From NCBI GenBank assembly GCA_964581515.1, contig CAZOOV010000004.1, forward strand, positions 116,399-180,398: a stretch of 64,000 nt of DNA. Reading direction: 5' to 3'. Below the pieces are notes generated by a model. The model saw only the letters and a list, made by a program, of their open reading frames with translations, had not been told where the DNA came from and searched no databases. The stretch is from JACJVV01 sp964581515. Lineage in GTDB: Archaea; Nanobdellota; Nanobdellia; Woesearchaeales; JACJVV01. Below are positions 50,039 to 58,607 of this stretch, in pieces (the first letter of the stretch is position 1; the number at the start of each line of letters is the position of its first letter). The translations under genes and the position numbers were made by a program.

Positions 50039-50932
50039 ATGGCAGAAACATCAGGATTTGCAGTTGCATCATTAGTATTAGGAATTCTAGGTCTAATATT
50101 GGGTTGGATTCCTTTTTTTGGTTGGATTATGGTTCTATTAGCATTAGTTTTTGGTATAATAGGTCTTATAAAATCAAAAAAGAGTGGTAAAGGAAAAGGA
50201 ATGGCTATTGCTGGCATTATTCTTAGCATAGTATCTATGGTCATAGGTATTTTTCTTATATTAAGTATAATCTTTGCTGGTAGGATGTCTATGTATTCTA
50301 GTCCTGCAACAACGTCAGGACCTATTATAGAAACTCCTCCAGAAAACATAGCTACTGATAAAACTAAAATGTATGCTTCTTATCAAGATGTAAATGTTGA
50401 TTATCTTATATATAAGGTAACTAAAACAGAAACTTTCACTGAGATGGGTACTGCTGTATATAACAAAGAAACAAATGGTAAATTCATCAAAGTCTATCTT
50501 GATATAACAAATAATGCAAAAGAGACAAAGCAAATTTTCTCACCTAGATTTAAGATTAGAGATAATCAGGATAGAAAATATGATAGGTTAAGTGATGATA
50601 TGTTATACATTGCAGATTATCTTGAACTAGGAGAAGAACTTCAACCAGGACTAACTGCTTCTGGTGCAATTGTATTTGAGATGCCTAAGAATTCAGAAGG
50701 ATTAATCTTAGTAATAAATGGTGATTGGCTTTCAGAAGAAGAAGTTGAAATAAAACTTTTAGATATAGAAAATATAGGCAAAGATACAACTATGAATGAT
50801 GAGCAAGATGAAATGATGAGGGAGTTAATGAATCAATGTTCTTCTCCTTTCAAATGTACTTCTTCTTGTTCGGAGTATATGGACTTGGGAAATAAAGATT
50901 GTCCTAAAGGACAAGTGTGTTGTATGGATTAA
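50039..50932 (+). CDS. DUF4190-DUF4352 membrane protein with Cys-rich tail
   Basis: 297 residues. The N-terminal DUF4190 unit (FAVASLVLGILGLILG, GKGKGMAIAGIILSIVSMVIG) is followed by an extracellular DUF4352-type beta domain (ITKTETFTEMG..FIKVYLDITNNAKETKQIF..YDRLSDDML). The tail has paired Cys (CSSPFKCTSSCSEY..CPKGQVCC). The N terminus anchors it and the beta domain faces outside. It is followed 20 bases later by another anchored protein. Confidence 0.72.
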   Translation: MAETSGFAVASLVLGILGLILGWIPFFGWIMVLLALVFGIIGLIKSKKSGKGKGMAIAGIILSIVSMVIGIFLILSIIFAGRMSMYSSPATTSGPIIETPPENIATDKTKMYASYQDVNVDYLIYKVTKTETFTEMGTAVYNKETNGKFIKVYLDITNNAKETKQIFSPRFKIRDNQDRKYDRLSDDMLYIADYLELGEELQPGLTASGAIVFEMPKNSEGLILVINGDWLSEEEVEIKLLDIENIGKDTTMNDEQDEMMRELMNQCSSPFKCTSSCSEYMDLGNKDCPKGQVCCMD

Positions 50933-50951
50933 GTGTTGAGAAAGAGGTATA

Positions 50952-51470
50952 ATGAATAAAGCATTGTTCTTCACTGGGTTAGGGATTGTAATAATATTAT
51001 TGTTTAGTTTTGGTTTACCTAATGAAATCAATATCTTTGGGGCAACTTGGTGTATAAAAGATTGTGATAAAGACTCTATTATTATCAATAATATCTCAGA
51101 GTCTTCTTCTCATGATATGTCTAGTAATGAGACTGAGAATTTATTAAAAGAAGATATACAAAAAGAAGCTATATTAGTTGAAGAACCAGAGATTCCTAAA
51201 GAGAAATTCACATTAGAGGGAATCACTCTTCGTAAAGGTGAATCTGAAATCCTATTTGATGGATTGTTTGTTCTCAGTTTAAATGGTATAAGGTATGATT
51301 ATGGATGTAGCTGCTATCGTGCTAAAGTAACATTTAGTGGTGATTCTACATTTAAGGAGCCTAAGGTTGGTGCCTTTACTGACTTTCAAATAGGAGAAAC
51401 ACAATATAGATTAGTGATATCTAAGATTCAAGACTATAGTTATATTGAAGCAAGTTTATATGAAATATGA
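50952..51470 (+). CDS. Anchored extracellular protein
   Basis: 172 residues: one N-terminal membrane helix (ALFFTGLGIVIILLFSFGL), a Cys pair (CIKDC), a Ser/Glu-rich linker and a C-terminal beta domain (FDGLFVLSLNGIRYDYGCSCYRAKVTFSG). No recognised family. A Shine-Dalgarno-like GAGGTATA precedes the ATG. Likely co-expressed with the DUF4352 protein. Confidence 0.55.
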   Translation: MNKALFFTGLGIVIILLFSFGLPNEINIFGATWCIKDCDKDSIIINNISESSSHDMSSNETENLLKEDIQKEAILVEEPEIPKEKFTLEGITLRKGESEILFDGLFVLSLNGIRYDYGCSCYRAKVTFSGDSTFKEPKVGAFTDFQIGETQYRLVISKIQDYSYIEASLYEI

Positions 51471-51492
51471 TTGTTTTTTAGATTATTGTTCA

Positions 51493-52056
51493 TTAACTTT
51501 CTTTAATTTCAATAATAAATGCTGATTGACATTTTGAAAGATGAGGGTATTTATTATTATCAGCTACTTGTTTAATTCTATTTTTACCTTCTTTTGCTAA
51601 TTCTCTAATCTCTTTGTTAACTTGTTCATGTCTTTTCTCATATTTTTCACAACTTTTAAAAATATTTTTAACTATAAATCCACATATCCCTTTGCCTTTA
51701 GCAAGATTTTCTGTTAACTTAGATAGTTTAGATAATCTTTCAGCTTTTCTTGTAAATTCTTTAAAAAATATTAAGAACTCCTGTTCATCTTTTGTAAAAA
51801 GAGGTCTAACCTCATATTTTAAAGAGAATTCCAATAGATCAGTGTATGTTGTCCCTTCTGTTTCTCTAAGGTAAGTTTTAATAGTATTGCTAGACACTCC
51901 TAGATAATTTACTAATTCATTTATACTAAATCCTAAATTAGTTAATGCCCGTGCATGTGTTTTTCTTTTTTGTCTATTTATACTTGATGTAGAATTTACT
52001 CTCATTTGGGCATATTGTGCTTTTTTATTATTAAATAATATCATTTTATTCTCCAT
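51493..52056 (-). CDS. Helix-turn-helix protein
   Basis: 187 residues. A basic N terminus (SINRQKRKTHARAL) precedes a recombinase/MerR-like helix-turn-helix (LGFSINELVNYLGVSSNTIKTYLR). The rest is helical and basic with a likely coiled segment (RRHEQVNKEIRELAKEG-like). It overlaps the preceding gene on the same strand by 11 bases. The HTH suggests DNA binding in a mobile or plasmid-like context; no exact family known. Confidence 0.6.
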   Translation of the reverse strand: MENKMILFNNKKAQYAQMRVNSTSSINRQKRKTHARALTNLGFSINELVNYLGVSSNTIKTYLRETEGTTYTDLLEFSLKYEVRPLFTKDEQEFLIFFKEFTRKAERLSKLSKLTENLAKGKGICGFIVKNIFKSCEKYEKRHEQVNKEIRELAKEGKNRIKQVADNNKYPHLSKCQSAFIIEIKES

Positions 52057-52450
52057 ATAAGATTTTTAGGAAAAAACCTTTCTTCTTCTTTTTTTTATAA
52101 GATGTTTTCTTACCTTCCTCATAATCATCATCGAACTCTTCTTGTAACTCTTCAGAGGATAATTCATCTTCTTCATAATGGATATAATTATTATCCTCAA
52201 ATCCAAATTTACAAAAATTAATTTCTGACCCATTATGATTCCATTGATTTGTTATGTATGTATCAAGGTTATCCATAGCTATATGAAATAACCATTCACT
52301 AACTGCTTCTGGACCTCCAAAATTTTTAGAAACATAATTCTTGAGCTTAATAGTAAAAAAATGCTTCACAACTCGATGATTAACTCCTTTTTTACTGTCT
52401 ACCCATTCATGTAATGCCTTATAATTCTTCCCTGTACGCTTTTTACTCAT
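52046..52450 (-). CDS. Hypothetical protein, partner of the HTH gene
   Basis: About 134 residues from the ATG at 52450 (MSKKRTGKNYKALHEWVD); an ATG 33 bases farther up is possible. It has a basic N-terminal half with WVDSKKGVNHRVVKHFFTIKL, an acidic run (EEDELSSEELQEEFDDDYEEG) and a Lys-rich end (YKKKKKKGFF). Such charge blocks are common in DNA-associated proteins. Overlap with the HTH gene indicates one operon. Confidence 0.45.
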   Translation of the reverse strand: MSKKRTGKNYKALHEWVDSKKGVNHRVVKHFFTIKLKNYVSKNFGGPEAVSEWLFHIAMDNLDTYITNQWNHNGSEINFCKFGFEDNNYIHYEEDELSSEELQEEFDDDYEEGKKTSYKKKKKKGFFLKILYGE

Positions 52451-52581
52451 AGCACAATGCTTCCAACAACTTGGCATAATCATAAATTATTTATTGAATA
52501 TATAAAACTTGCTTTAAATACAAAGAAATTTTGTAAATTCAAGACAGATTTTAACAGATATCTAGTATATAAAATAATCCC

Positions 52582-52845
52582 TCACAAAATTGCTATAATT
52601 ACTAAAATCATCATGAGAATTACCCACATTAATATTAAGTAAAATTTATCTAATCTTGATTTAGGCTTATCTTCAGCAATAAAACCATATAAAAGACCAA
52701 ATACAAAAACAAGTAATGCATATGCTAAGAAAATATATGCTTTTTTAACAGATAAATCACTATTAACAGCTGTTACAAATATTGCGGCAACCATACCAGT
52801 TAAAACGCTCATTACATACTGTTCCATTAATTCCTTTGCTTTCAT
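52582..52845 (-). CDS. Small membrane protein, three helices
   Basis: 87 residues, segments at about 10-27, 34-54 and 67-87, short loops. No recognised family. The promoter-like copy at 52525-52576 lies beyond its 3' end, in the wrong direction for this gene. Confidence 0.5.
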   Translation of the reverse strand: MKAKELMEQYVMSVLTGMVAAIFVTAVNSDLSVKKAYIFLAYALLVFVFGLLYGFIAEDKPKSRLDKFYLILMWVILMMILVIIAIL

Positions 52846-53025
52846 ACAGGATGCACTTAGTTTAGAGTATAAAATGTTTATTGTTCTTGAAAGTAAGAAT
52901 TCCCTGTTGGGATGAAGAAGAAAGGTGTGCTATCATAGCTATTTTAACCTAATTTTGAAGAATAAGAACAAAATAGGCGGAACGAAAAAAAAGATTTTTA
53001 AATATCTAGTATGTAAAAGGATAGT

Positions 53026-53814
53026 ATGATGAAGAAGAAAGTAAAAAGAAAGAAGGAAAAAGTAAATTATCAAAAAATCATATTAGATTCATTTATGTTA
53101 GGTGTTACATTAGGATTAGCAATTGCCTTTATTTATTTTTCCAAATTATTATTTGAAGTATTTCTTGATAATTTGAAATCTATATTTAGTAATGAAATTT
53201 TAGCAAACATAATTCTACATATTATTATTTTTATAATGGCATTTGCAGTTTTTATAACATGGAGATTTTTTCAGGCAAAAAGAAAAGGCAATAATATAAA
53301 ATGGTGGATGATCAGCACCATATGGGCTATGATTTTTTTAATATGGATAGGCACTGCATTTATTACAATGACAGTAGGCATACCTAATTTAGATTCTGTT
53401 CTAAGGGATATGGATGAAAATAATGAAGTTATTGGAGAAATAACATGTGATACTGCCTCGGGAGAATATATAATAAATGATTTGATCACATGTGATATTG
53501 AACCAAAATTAAATAATATGAATGTAGAAATATTATTTATATATGATAATAATACACAAGAAGAACTACATATGAAAGATAGGATTTCATTTAATGGACC
53601 AGAAGATCTTAAAAGAATTAGTTTTCTAATAAATGGAAATGATACTGATAATAATTATAGAACATTAAGTGTAGGTAGGGATTTTAAATTTGTCTCAATT
53701 GATGAATCAATTGAAAGAAGAGATGGTATAATTTTATATTTTATAGTATTATTAGGTGTTGTATTTTTTTCTGTACCCACTATGATGTTAGATTTTAAAA
53801 AATTGTTTAAGTGA
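53026..53814 (+). CDS. Membrane protein with extracellular beta domain
   Basis: 262 residues. A basic start (KKKVKRKKEK) precedes three helices (about 20-40, 58-80, 92-115). An extracellular domain of about 110 residues with one Cys pair (EITCDTASGEYIINDLITCDIEP) and a final helix (ILYFIVLLGVVFFSVPTM) follow. The pattern resembles archaeal surface proteins of unknown role. The promoter TTTTTAAATAT (about 52995-53005) fits a leaderless or short-leader start. Confidence 0.55.
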   Translation: MMKKKVKRKKEKVNYQKIILDSFMLGVTLGLAIAFIYFSKLLFEVFLDNLKSIFSNEILANIILHIIIFIMAFAVFITWRFFQAKRKGNNIKWWMISTIWAMIFLIWIGTAFITMTVGIPNLDSVLRDMDENNEVIGEITCDTASGEYIINDLITCDIEPKLNNMNVEILFIYDNNTQEELHMKDRISFNGPEDLKRISFLINGNDTDNNYRTLSVGRDFKFVSIDESIERRDGIILYFIVLLGVVFFSVPTMMLDFKKLFK

Positions 53815-53891
53815 TATAATGAGAAAATGGGAAAAAGTAATATAAATGAAAATTAGTATAATTTTTAAATTAACTTAACTTTTTTTCTTTT

Positions 53892-54668
53892 ATGGAAACA
53901 AAAGATACTCAAGTTCCTATAGCTAGTAAAGAATTACTTGATTCAGTAGGGGACACATATGATACATCAGTCAAAAATGTATTTATGATAGTATGTCATA
54001 GAATCAATAGTAAAGGTACAGGATTTCTTTATGAAGATGGTTCAATAATTACAAATTATCATGTAATAAAAGATGAAACACCTGAAAATATTATCTTTGT
54101 TTCTTTCGATGGTAAAGTAAGAAAGATTAAATCTGTTATAATTGATAAGGAAAAAGATTTAGCACAATTACAACCAATGGATGATTTAGGTATTGGTTTA
54201 TCTATGGATTTTGATACTGAAATAAAACCAGGGATGCAAGTTATTACTTGGGGTTATCCACTAGCATATAATGGTCCTGCACCAGTTTTATCTGTGGGGT
54301 ATGTATCTGGATTTATTCAAAAACAAAATGGAACATTACATTACATAATTAATGGTGCTTTCAATTCAGGGAATTCTGGTGGTCCTTTACTTGTTGCAGG
54401 AACCAATAACCTAATAGGGGTTGTTGTTTCTAAACATGCTCCTATTACTCAATTTCAAAAATCTGCCTTGAAAGCGTTAGCTGAAAATAAGAGTGGATTA
54501 CAATTCTCAACAACAGATGGGCAAGGTAAACAAATTAATTTTGCAGAATCTCAATTGGTTGCAGATTTTCTAGGGCATATGAGGGATTTGACACAAGTTA
54601 TGTTAGGGGAAGCTATTCGAAGAGATAGTTTAAGAGATTTTTTACCTAAAAATAAATTAGATTCCTAA
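53892..54668 (+). CDS. Cytoplasmic trypsin-like serine protease
   Basis: 258 residues. The chymotrypsin-fold triad is visible: His57 in NYHVIKD, Asp89 in KEKDLAQLQ and Ser162 in NSGNSGGPLL, as in HtrA/trypsin_2. There is no signal peptide, membrane helix or PDZ domain, so it is probably intracellular. The long C-terminal helical tail (about 200-258) is unassigned. The promoter ATTTTTAAATT is 25 bases before the ATG. Intracellular single-domain forms are known in defence and stress contexts. Confidence 0.82.
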   Translation: METKDTQVPIASKELLDSVGDTYDTSVKNVFMIVCHRINSKGTGFLYEDGSIITNYHVIKDETPENIIFVSFDGKVRKIKSVIIDKEKDLAQLQPMDDLGIGLSMDFDTEIKPGMQVITWGYPLAYNGPAPVLSVGYVSGFIQKQNGTLHYIINGAFNSGNSGGPLLVAGTNNLIGVVVSKHAPITQFQKSALKALAENKSGLQFSTTDGQGKQINFAESQLVADFLGHMRDLTQVMLGEAIRRDSLRDFLPKNKLDS

Positions 54669-54742
54669 CTCTGCTTCATAACCTATTTATACTACTCAAC
54701 CACTAAGTAACCTTTATAAATCCCTCCCCTTTTTTCTCACAC

Positions 54743-57700
54743 ATGGCAGATAAATACGATTATGCTCAGGTTGAACCGGAAATGATCAAATTCTGGGAAG
54801 AAAACAACACTTACCAGAGCATAAAAGATAAAAACAAGGGCAAAAAGAAGTTCTACTTCTTAGATGGACCGCCATACACATCAGGAAAAGTGCATTTAGG
54901 TACTGCTTGGAATAAATCATTGAAAGACATGGTTCTGAGATACAAACGTATGAACAATCTAGACGTTTGGGATAGAGCAGGCTATGACATGCACGGCCTT
55001 CCAACAGAGCATGCAACAGAAAAGAAGCTAAAGCTAAACGGCAAAGAAGAAATAAAGAAATATGGAGTAGATAAATTCATCAAAGAATGTAAAGATCTAT
55101 GTATCACAAATATGAAAATAATGAACAAAGACTTCCAAAGACTAGGAGTCTGGATGGACTTTGAAAACGCGTACCAATCTATAACTCCTTCATTCATAGA
55201 CGGAGAATGGTGGCTGATAAAACAAGCACATGAGAAAAAACGTCTATACAGAGGTCTAAGAACAATGACCTGGTGTAAAGACTGCGCCACAGCTCTTGCA
55301 AAACACGAATTAGAATATGAAGAAGTGACAGATACATCAGTATTTGTAAAATTCCATGTAAAAGACAATGAATACCTGATAATATGGACAACAACACCAT
55401 GGACAATACCATTCAATATGGCAATCATGGTTAATCCTGATCTAGATTATGTAAAAGCACAAGTAGATGATGAAGTTTGGATACTAAGTAAAGCGTTAGG
55501 CGCAATGGTAGTACAATCTGTTGCAAACAAAACCTACAAAGAACTAGAATGCTTCAAAGGAAGTAAGCTAGAAGGACTAAAATACGAACATTTCTTTGAA
55601 AAAGACATGAAATTTAAAGACCTAGAAGCAAAAAATCCAGAAAAAGTCCATTCAGTTATTCTATCAAAAGAATATGTAGACACAACAGCAGGTACAGGTC
55701 TTGTACACTGCGCTCCAGGATGCGGTCCAGAAGACTATGAGATGGGAATAAAAAATGGCATACCACCATTCAATGTTTTAGACCCAAAAGGAGTATATCC
55801 AAAGACTGCAGGCCAATTCGCTAACTTAACAGCAAAGAAAGACGACCAGAAATTCATAGAAGCGATAGAGAAAGCAGGACATCTTATAGCAACCTCTGAT
55901 GTAGAGCACGATTATGCACACTGTTGGAGATGCCATAACGGAGTTATATATAGAACAACAAAACAATGGTTCTTCAAAGTAGAAGACATAAAAGAAAAAC
56001 TGATCAAAGAAAATGACAAGATAGGATGGGTCCCGAAGACTGCGTACAACGCATTCAACTCATGGCTTGAAAACCTAAGAGACAACTCAATATCAAAACA
56101 AAGATTCTGGGGAACACCAATTCCAATCTGGGTAAACGAGAAAGACGAAACAGACTATATAGTAGTTGGAAGCATAAAAGAACTAGAAACTCTCTCAAAC
56201 CAGAAAGTAGAAGATCCACACATCCCATTGATAGATAATATAACAATAGAAAAAGACAACAAAATATACAGAAGAGTACCAGACATACTAGACGTTTGGG
56301 TAGACGCAGGAACTACATCATGGAACTGCCTTGACTTCCCACACAACAAACAATTAAAAGATGATCTATTCCCCGCAGATTTCATCCTAGAAGGAAAAGA
56401 TCAAATTCGTGGATGGTTCAACTTACTACACGTAGCAAGTATGGTAAGCATGGAAAAACCATCTTTCAAGAAAGTATACATGCATGGCTTCGTCCAAGAC
56501 AGCAAGGGCAGGAAGATGTCAAAATCACAAGGCAACTACATTCTACCAGAAGAAGTAATAAGCAAGCATGGAGCAGATACTTTCAGGTATTACTTCATAG
56601 GCGGAGCAAATCCTGGATTAGACATAAATTACAATCCAGAAGACTTAGAATTAAAACACAAGAACTTACATATATTATGGAACGTAAGCAACTTTGTTAT
56701 AGATTTCTTCAAGAACAACAATCTAACATACAAAGAGACAAAACCAAAAGACATAGAAGAAAAATACATGCTATCTTACTTAAACTCAAAAATAAAAAAG
56801 ATAACAGAGGCTTATGAAGCGTATCATATAAACGAAGTTCCATGGCTGATAGAATCATTATACTTTGAACTATCAAGAGGATATATCCAATTAATCAGAG
56901 ACAAAGCAGTCCAAGGAACGCAAGAACAAAAAGAAGACATAGCATACGTACTATCAACCTCATTACTGAACATACTAAAGATGGCAGCACCAGTACTACC
57001 GTTCATAACAGAGAAAATATATCAGAATATAAAACACATATACAATCTAAACGAACAGTCAATCCACGAACAGGACTGGCCAAAACCAACACCAACTCTA
57101 ATAAACACATCCTTAGAAACAGATATGCAAAACGCTAATGCAGTCATACAAGGAATACTCAGTGCAAGAGAAAAAGCGCAGTTAGGAGTAAGATGGCCTG
57201 CAAAAGAAGCAATAGTTGAAACAAGAAACAAAGACCTATCAAAATCAATAAACTCATTAAAAAACATAATCCTAAAACAGACTAATCTAAAAGAAATAAC
57301 AACAACAGAAAAACTAAAAGAAGTAACAGTCACATTCAAACCAGATTACGGAAAACTTGCAAAAGTAGCTAAAGACAAGACTCAGCAAGTAGCAGAGATG
57401 CTAATAGAAGACCAAGAGAGTGTAGTAAAGAACCTGCAAGACAATTCAAAACACACAATAACAATAGATAAAACAACAATAAACATAACAAAAGATTTAC
57501 TAACCTTCGAAAATGAAACTCCTGAACATTTACAGGCAGCAGAATTCAAAGAAGGTTATGTTTACCTAGACACAACGAGAACAAAAGAGCTAGAAGCAGA
57601 AGGATTTGCAAGAGAAGTGACAAGAAGAGTACAATCAGCAAGAAAAGATGCAGGCCTTCAGAGATCAGACAGTATAGAACTTGTAATAAAGCTTCCAGAA

Positions 57701-57862
57701 GACCTATTAAAAGAAATAACACCTTTCGAAAAGCAAATAAGAGCAATAACAGGCTCAGAAGGGCTTATGCTAGACACAAATTCTCCAGAAAAACGATACA
57801 TTAACACATCTAAAGAAAAGATAAAAGGCAAAGAAATAGAGTTGTTCTTCAACAAATTATAA
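54743..57862 (+). CDS. ileS: Isoleucyl-tRNA synthetase
   Basis: Class I synthetase that charges tRNA-Ile, 1039 residues. HIGH is HLGT (51-54), KMSKS is at 591-595, the editing domain contains the CAPGCGPEDYE segment, and the anticodon domain and C-terminal part are complete. The sequence is of the archaeal/eukaryotic type. Codons end in A or C far more than in flanking genes (CTA, ATA, ACA, AAC), unlike the T-ending usage of uvrA or cdd. The TATA box CTTTATAAAT is about 30 bases before the ATG. Confidence 0.98.
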   Translation: MADKYDYAQVEPEMIKFWEENNTYQSIKDKNKGKKKFYFLDGPPYTSGKVHLGTAWNKSLKDMVLRYKRMNNLDVWDRAGYDMHGLPTEHATEKKLKLNGKEEIKKYGVDKFIKECKDLCITNMKIMNKDFQRLGVWMDFENAYQSITPSFIDGEWWLIKQAHEKKRLYRGLRTMTWCKDCATALAKHELEYEEVTDTSVFVKFHVKDNEYLIIWTTTPWTIPFNMAIMVNPDLDYVKAQVDDEVWILSKALGAMVVQSVANKTYKELECFKGSKLEGLKYEHFFEKDMKFKDLEAKNPEKVHSVILSKEYVDTTAGTGLVHCAPGCGPEDYEMGIKNGIPPFNVLDPKGVYPKTAGQFANLTAKKDDQKFIEAIEKAGHLIATSDVEHDYAHCWRCHNGVIYRTTKQWFFKVEDIKEKLIKENDKIGWVPKTAYNAFNSWLENLRDNSISKQRFWGTPIPIWVNEKDETDYIVVGSIKELETLSNQKVEDPHIPLIDNITIEKDNKIYRRVPDILDVWVDAGTTSWNCLDFPHNKQLKDDLFPADFILEGKDQIRGWFNLLHVASMVSMEKPSFKKVYMHGFVQDSKGRKMSKSQGNYILPEEVISKHGADTFRYYFIGGANPGLDINYNPEDLELKHKNLHILWNVSNFVIDFFKNNNLTYKETKPKDIEEKYMLSYLNSKIKKITEAYEAYHINEVPWLIESLYFELSRGYIQLIRDKAVQGTQEQKEDIAYVLSTSLLNILKMAAPVLPFITEKIYQNIKHIYNLNEQSIHEQDWPKPTPTLINTSLETDMQNANAVIQGILSAREKAQLGVRWPAKEAIVETRNKDLSKSINSLKNIILKQTNLKEITTTEKLKEVTVTFKPDYGKLAKVAKDKTQQVAEMLIEDQESVVKNLQDNSKHTITIDKTTINITKDLLTFENETPEHLQAAEFKEGYVYLDTTRTKELEAEGFAREVTRRVQSARKDAGLQRSDSIELVIKLPEDLLKEITPFEKQIRAITGSEGLMLDTNSPEKRYINTSKEKIKGKEIELFFNKL

Positions 57863-57901
57863 TAACAAAAACTTTATATATGACAATAAAGTCTAATCAT
57901 C

Positions 57902-58450
57902 ATGCCAAAAGCAAAACCAGCATCTTCAGACGAGAAACCGCCTGAGATGATGCCAGGACAGCAATGCCCAGTATGTGGCAAGAAGACTCTGACTTTAGTG
58001 GAGGCAGAGCGTGATGTACCTTTCTTTGGTAAGATTTATTTGTTCTCAATGGATTGTGAGTCTTGTGATTTCCATAAAGCAGATCTTGAGACAGATAATG
58101 CAGGAAAGCCGATGAAAGCACAGTATGAGATAACTTGTGAAGATGACATGAAAGTACGTGTAATCAAAAGTTCATCTGCAACGATTAAGATTCCAAGGAT
58201 AACAACAATAGAACCAGGAGCTGCATCAAATGGCTACATTACAAATCTTGAAGGTATCTTCAATAGGGTAAAGATGCAGATTGAAAAAGTCAAAGAATCA
58301 GCAGAAGATAAGTCTGAGCGAAATAAAGCAAAGAACCTTCTAAAGAAGATCCGAAAGATAATGTGGGGAGAAGAATCAATCACTATAACAATAGAAGACC
58401 CAAACGGCAACTCTGCAATCGTCTCTGAGAAGACAGCAGTGAAGAAATAG
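57902..58450 (+). CDS. ZPR1-type zinc finger protein
   Basis: 182 residues, the archaeal single-unit ZPR1 form. The C4 zinc finger is C22-C25 and C52-C55 (QCPVCGKKTLTLVEAERDVPFFGKIY, DCESCDFHKAD). The following alpha/beta domain includes TIEPGAASNGYITNLEGIF. In eukaryotes ZPR1 assists EF1A folding; archaeal forms are thought to do likewise. A TATA box 26 bases up indicates a leaderless transcript. Confidence 0.93.
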   Translation: MPKAKPASSDEKPPEMMPGQQCPVCGKKTLTLVEAERDVPFFGKIYLFSMDCESCDFHKADLETDNAGKPMKAQYEITCEDDMKVRVIKSSSATIKIPRITTIEPGAASNGYITNLEGIFNRVKMQIEKVKESAEDKSERNKAKNLLKKIRKIMWGEESITITIEDPNGNSAIVSEKTAVKK

Positions 58451-58607
58451 ATTCTTTTTACAGATTAAAACTTTTTAATAATAAATTTTAATAATAAATA
58501 ATATCTTAATTCTATTTCTTTAAGAATATATGTTTCTTTAATATACATTTCAATCTCACAATTTTAGATTGATAAGCTATTTAAACATCCAAAATTCAAA
58601 TAATCTC

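Noticed and set aside
54786..57855. Antisense Ser/Leu-rich ORFs in ileS
   Set aside because: All lie opposite IleRS core motifs and reflect the A-ending codon bias of that gene; no independent start signals.
58569..58607. Longer start for the PIN-PhoH gene
   Set aside because: The TATA box at 58578-58587 lies inside this extension, and the PIN motif begins right after the ATG at 58608.
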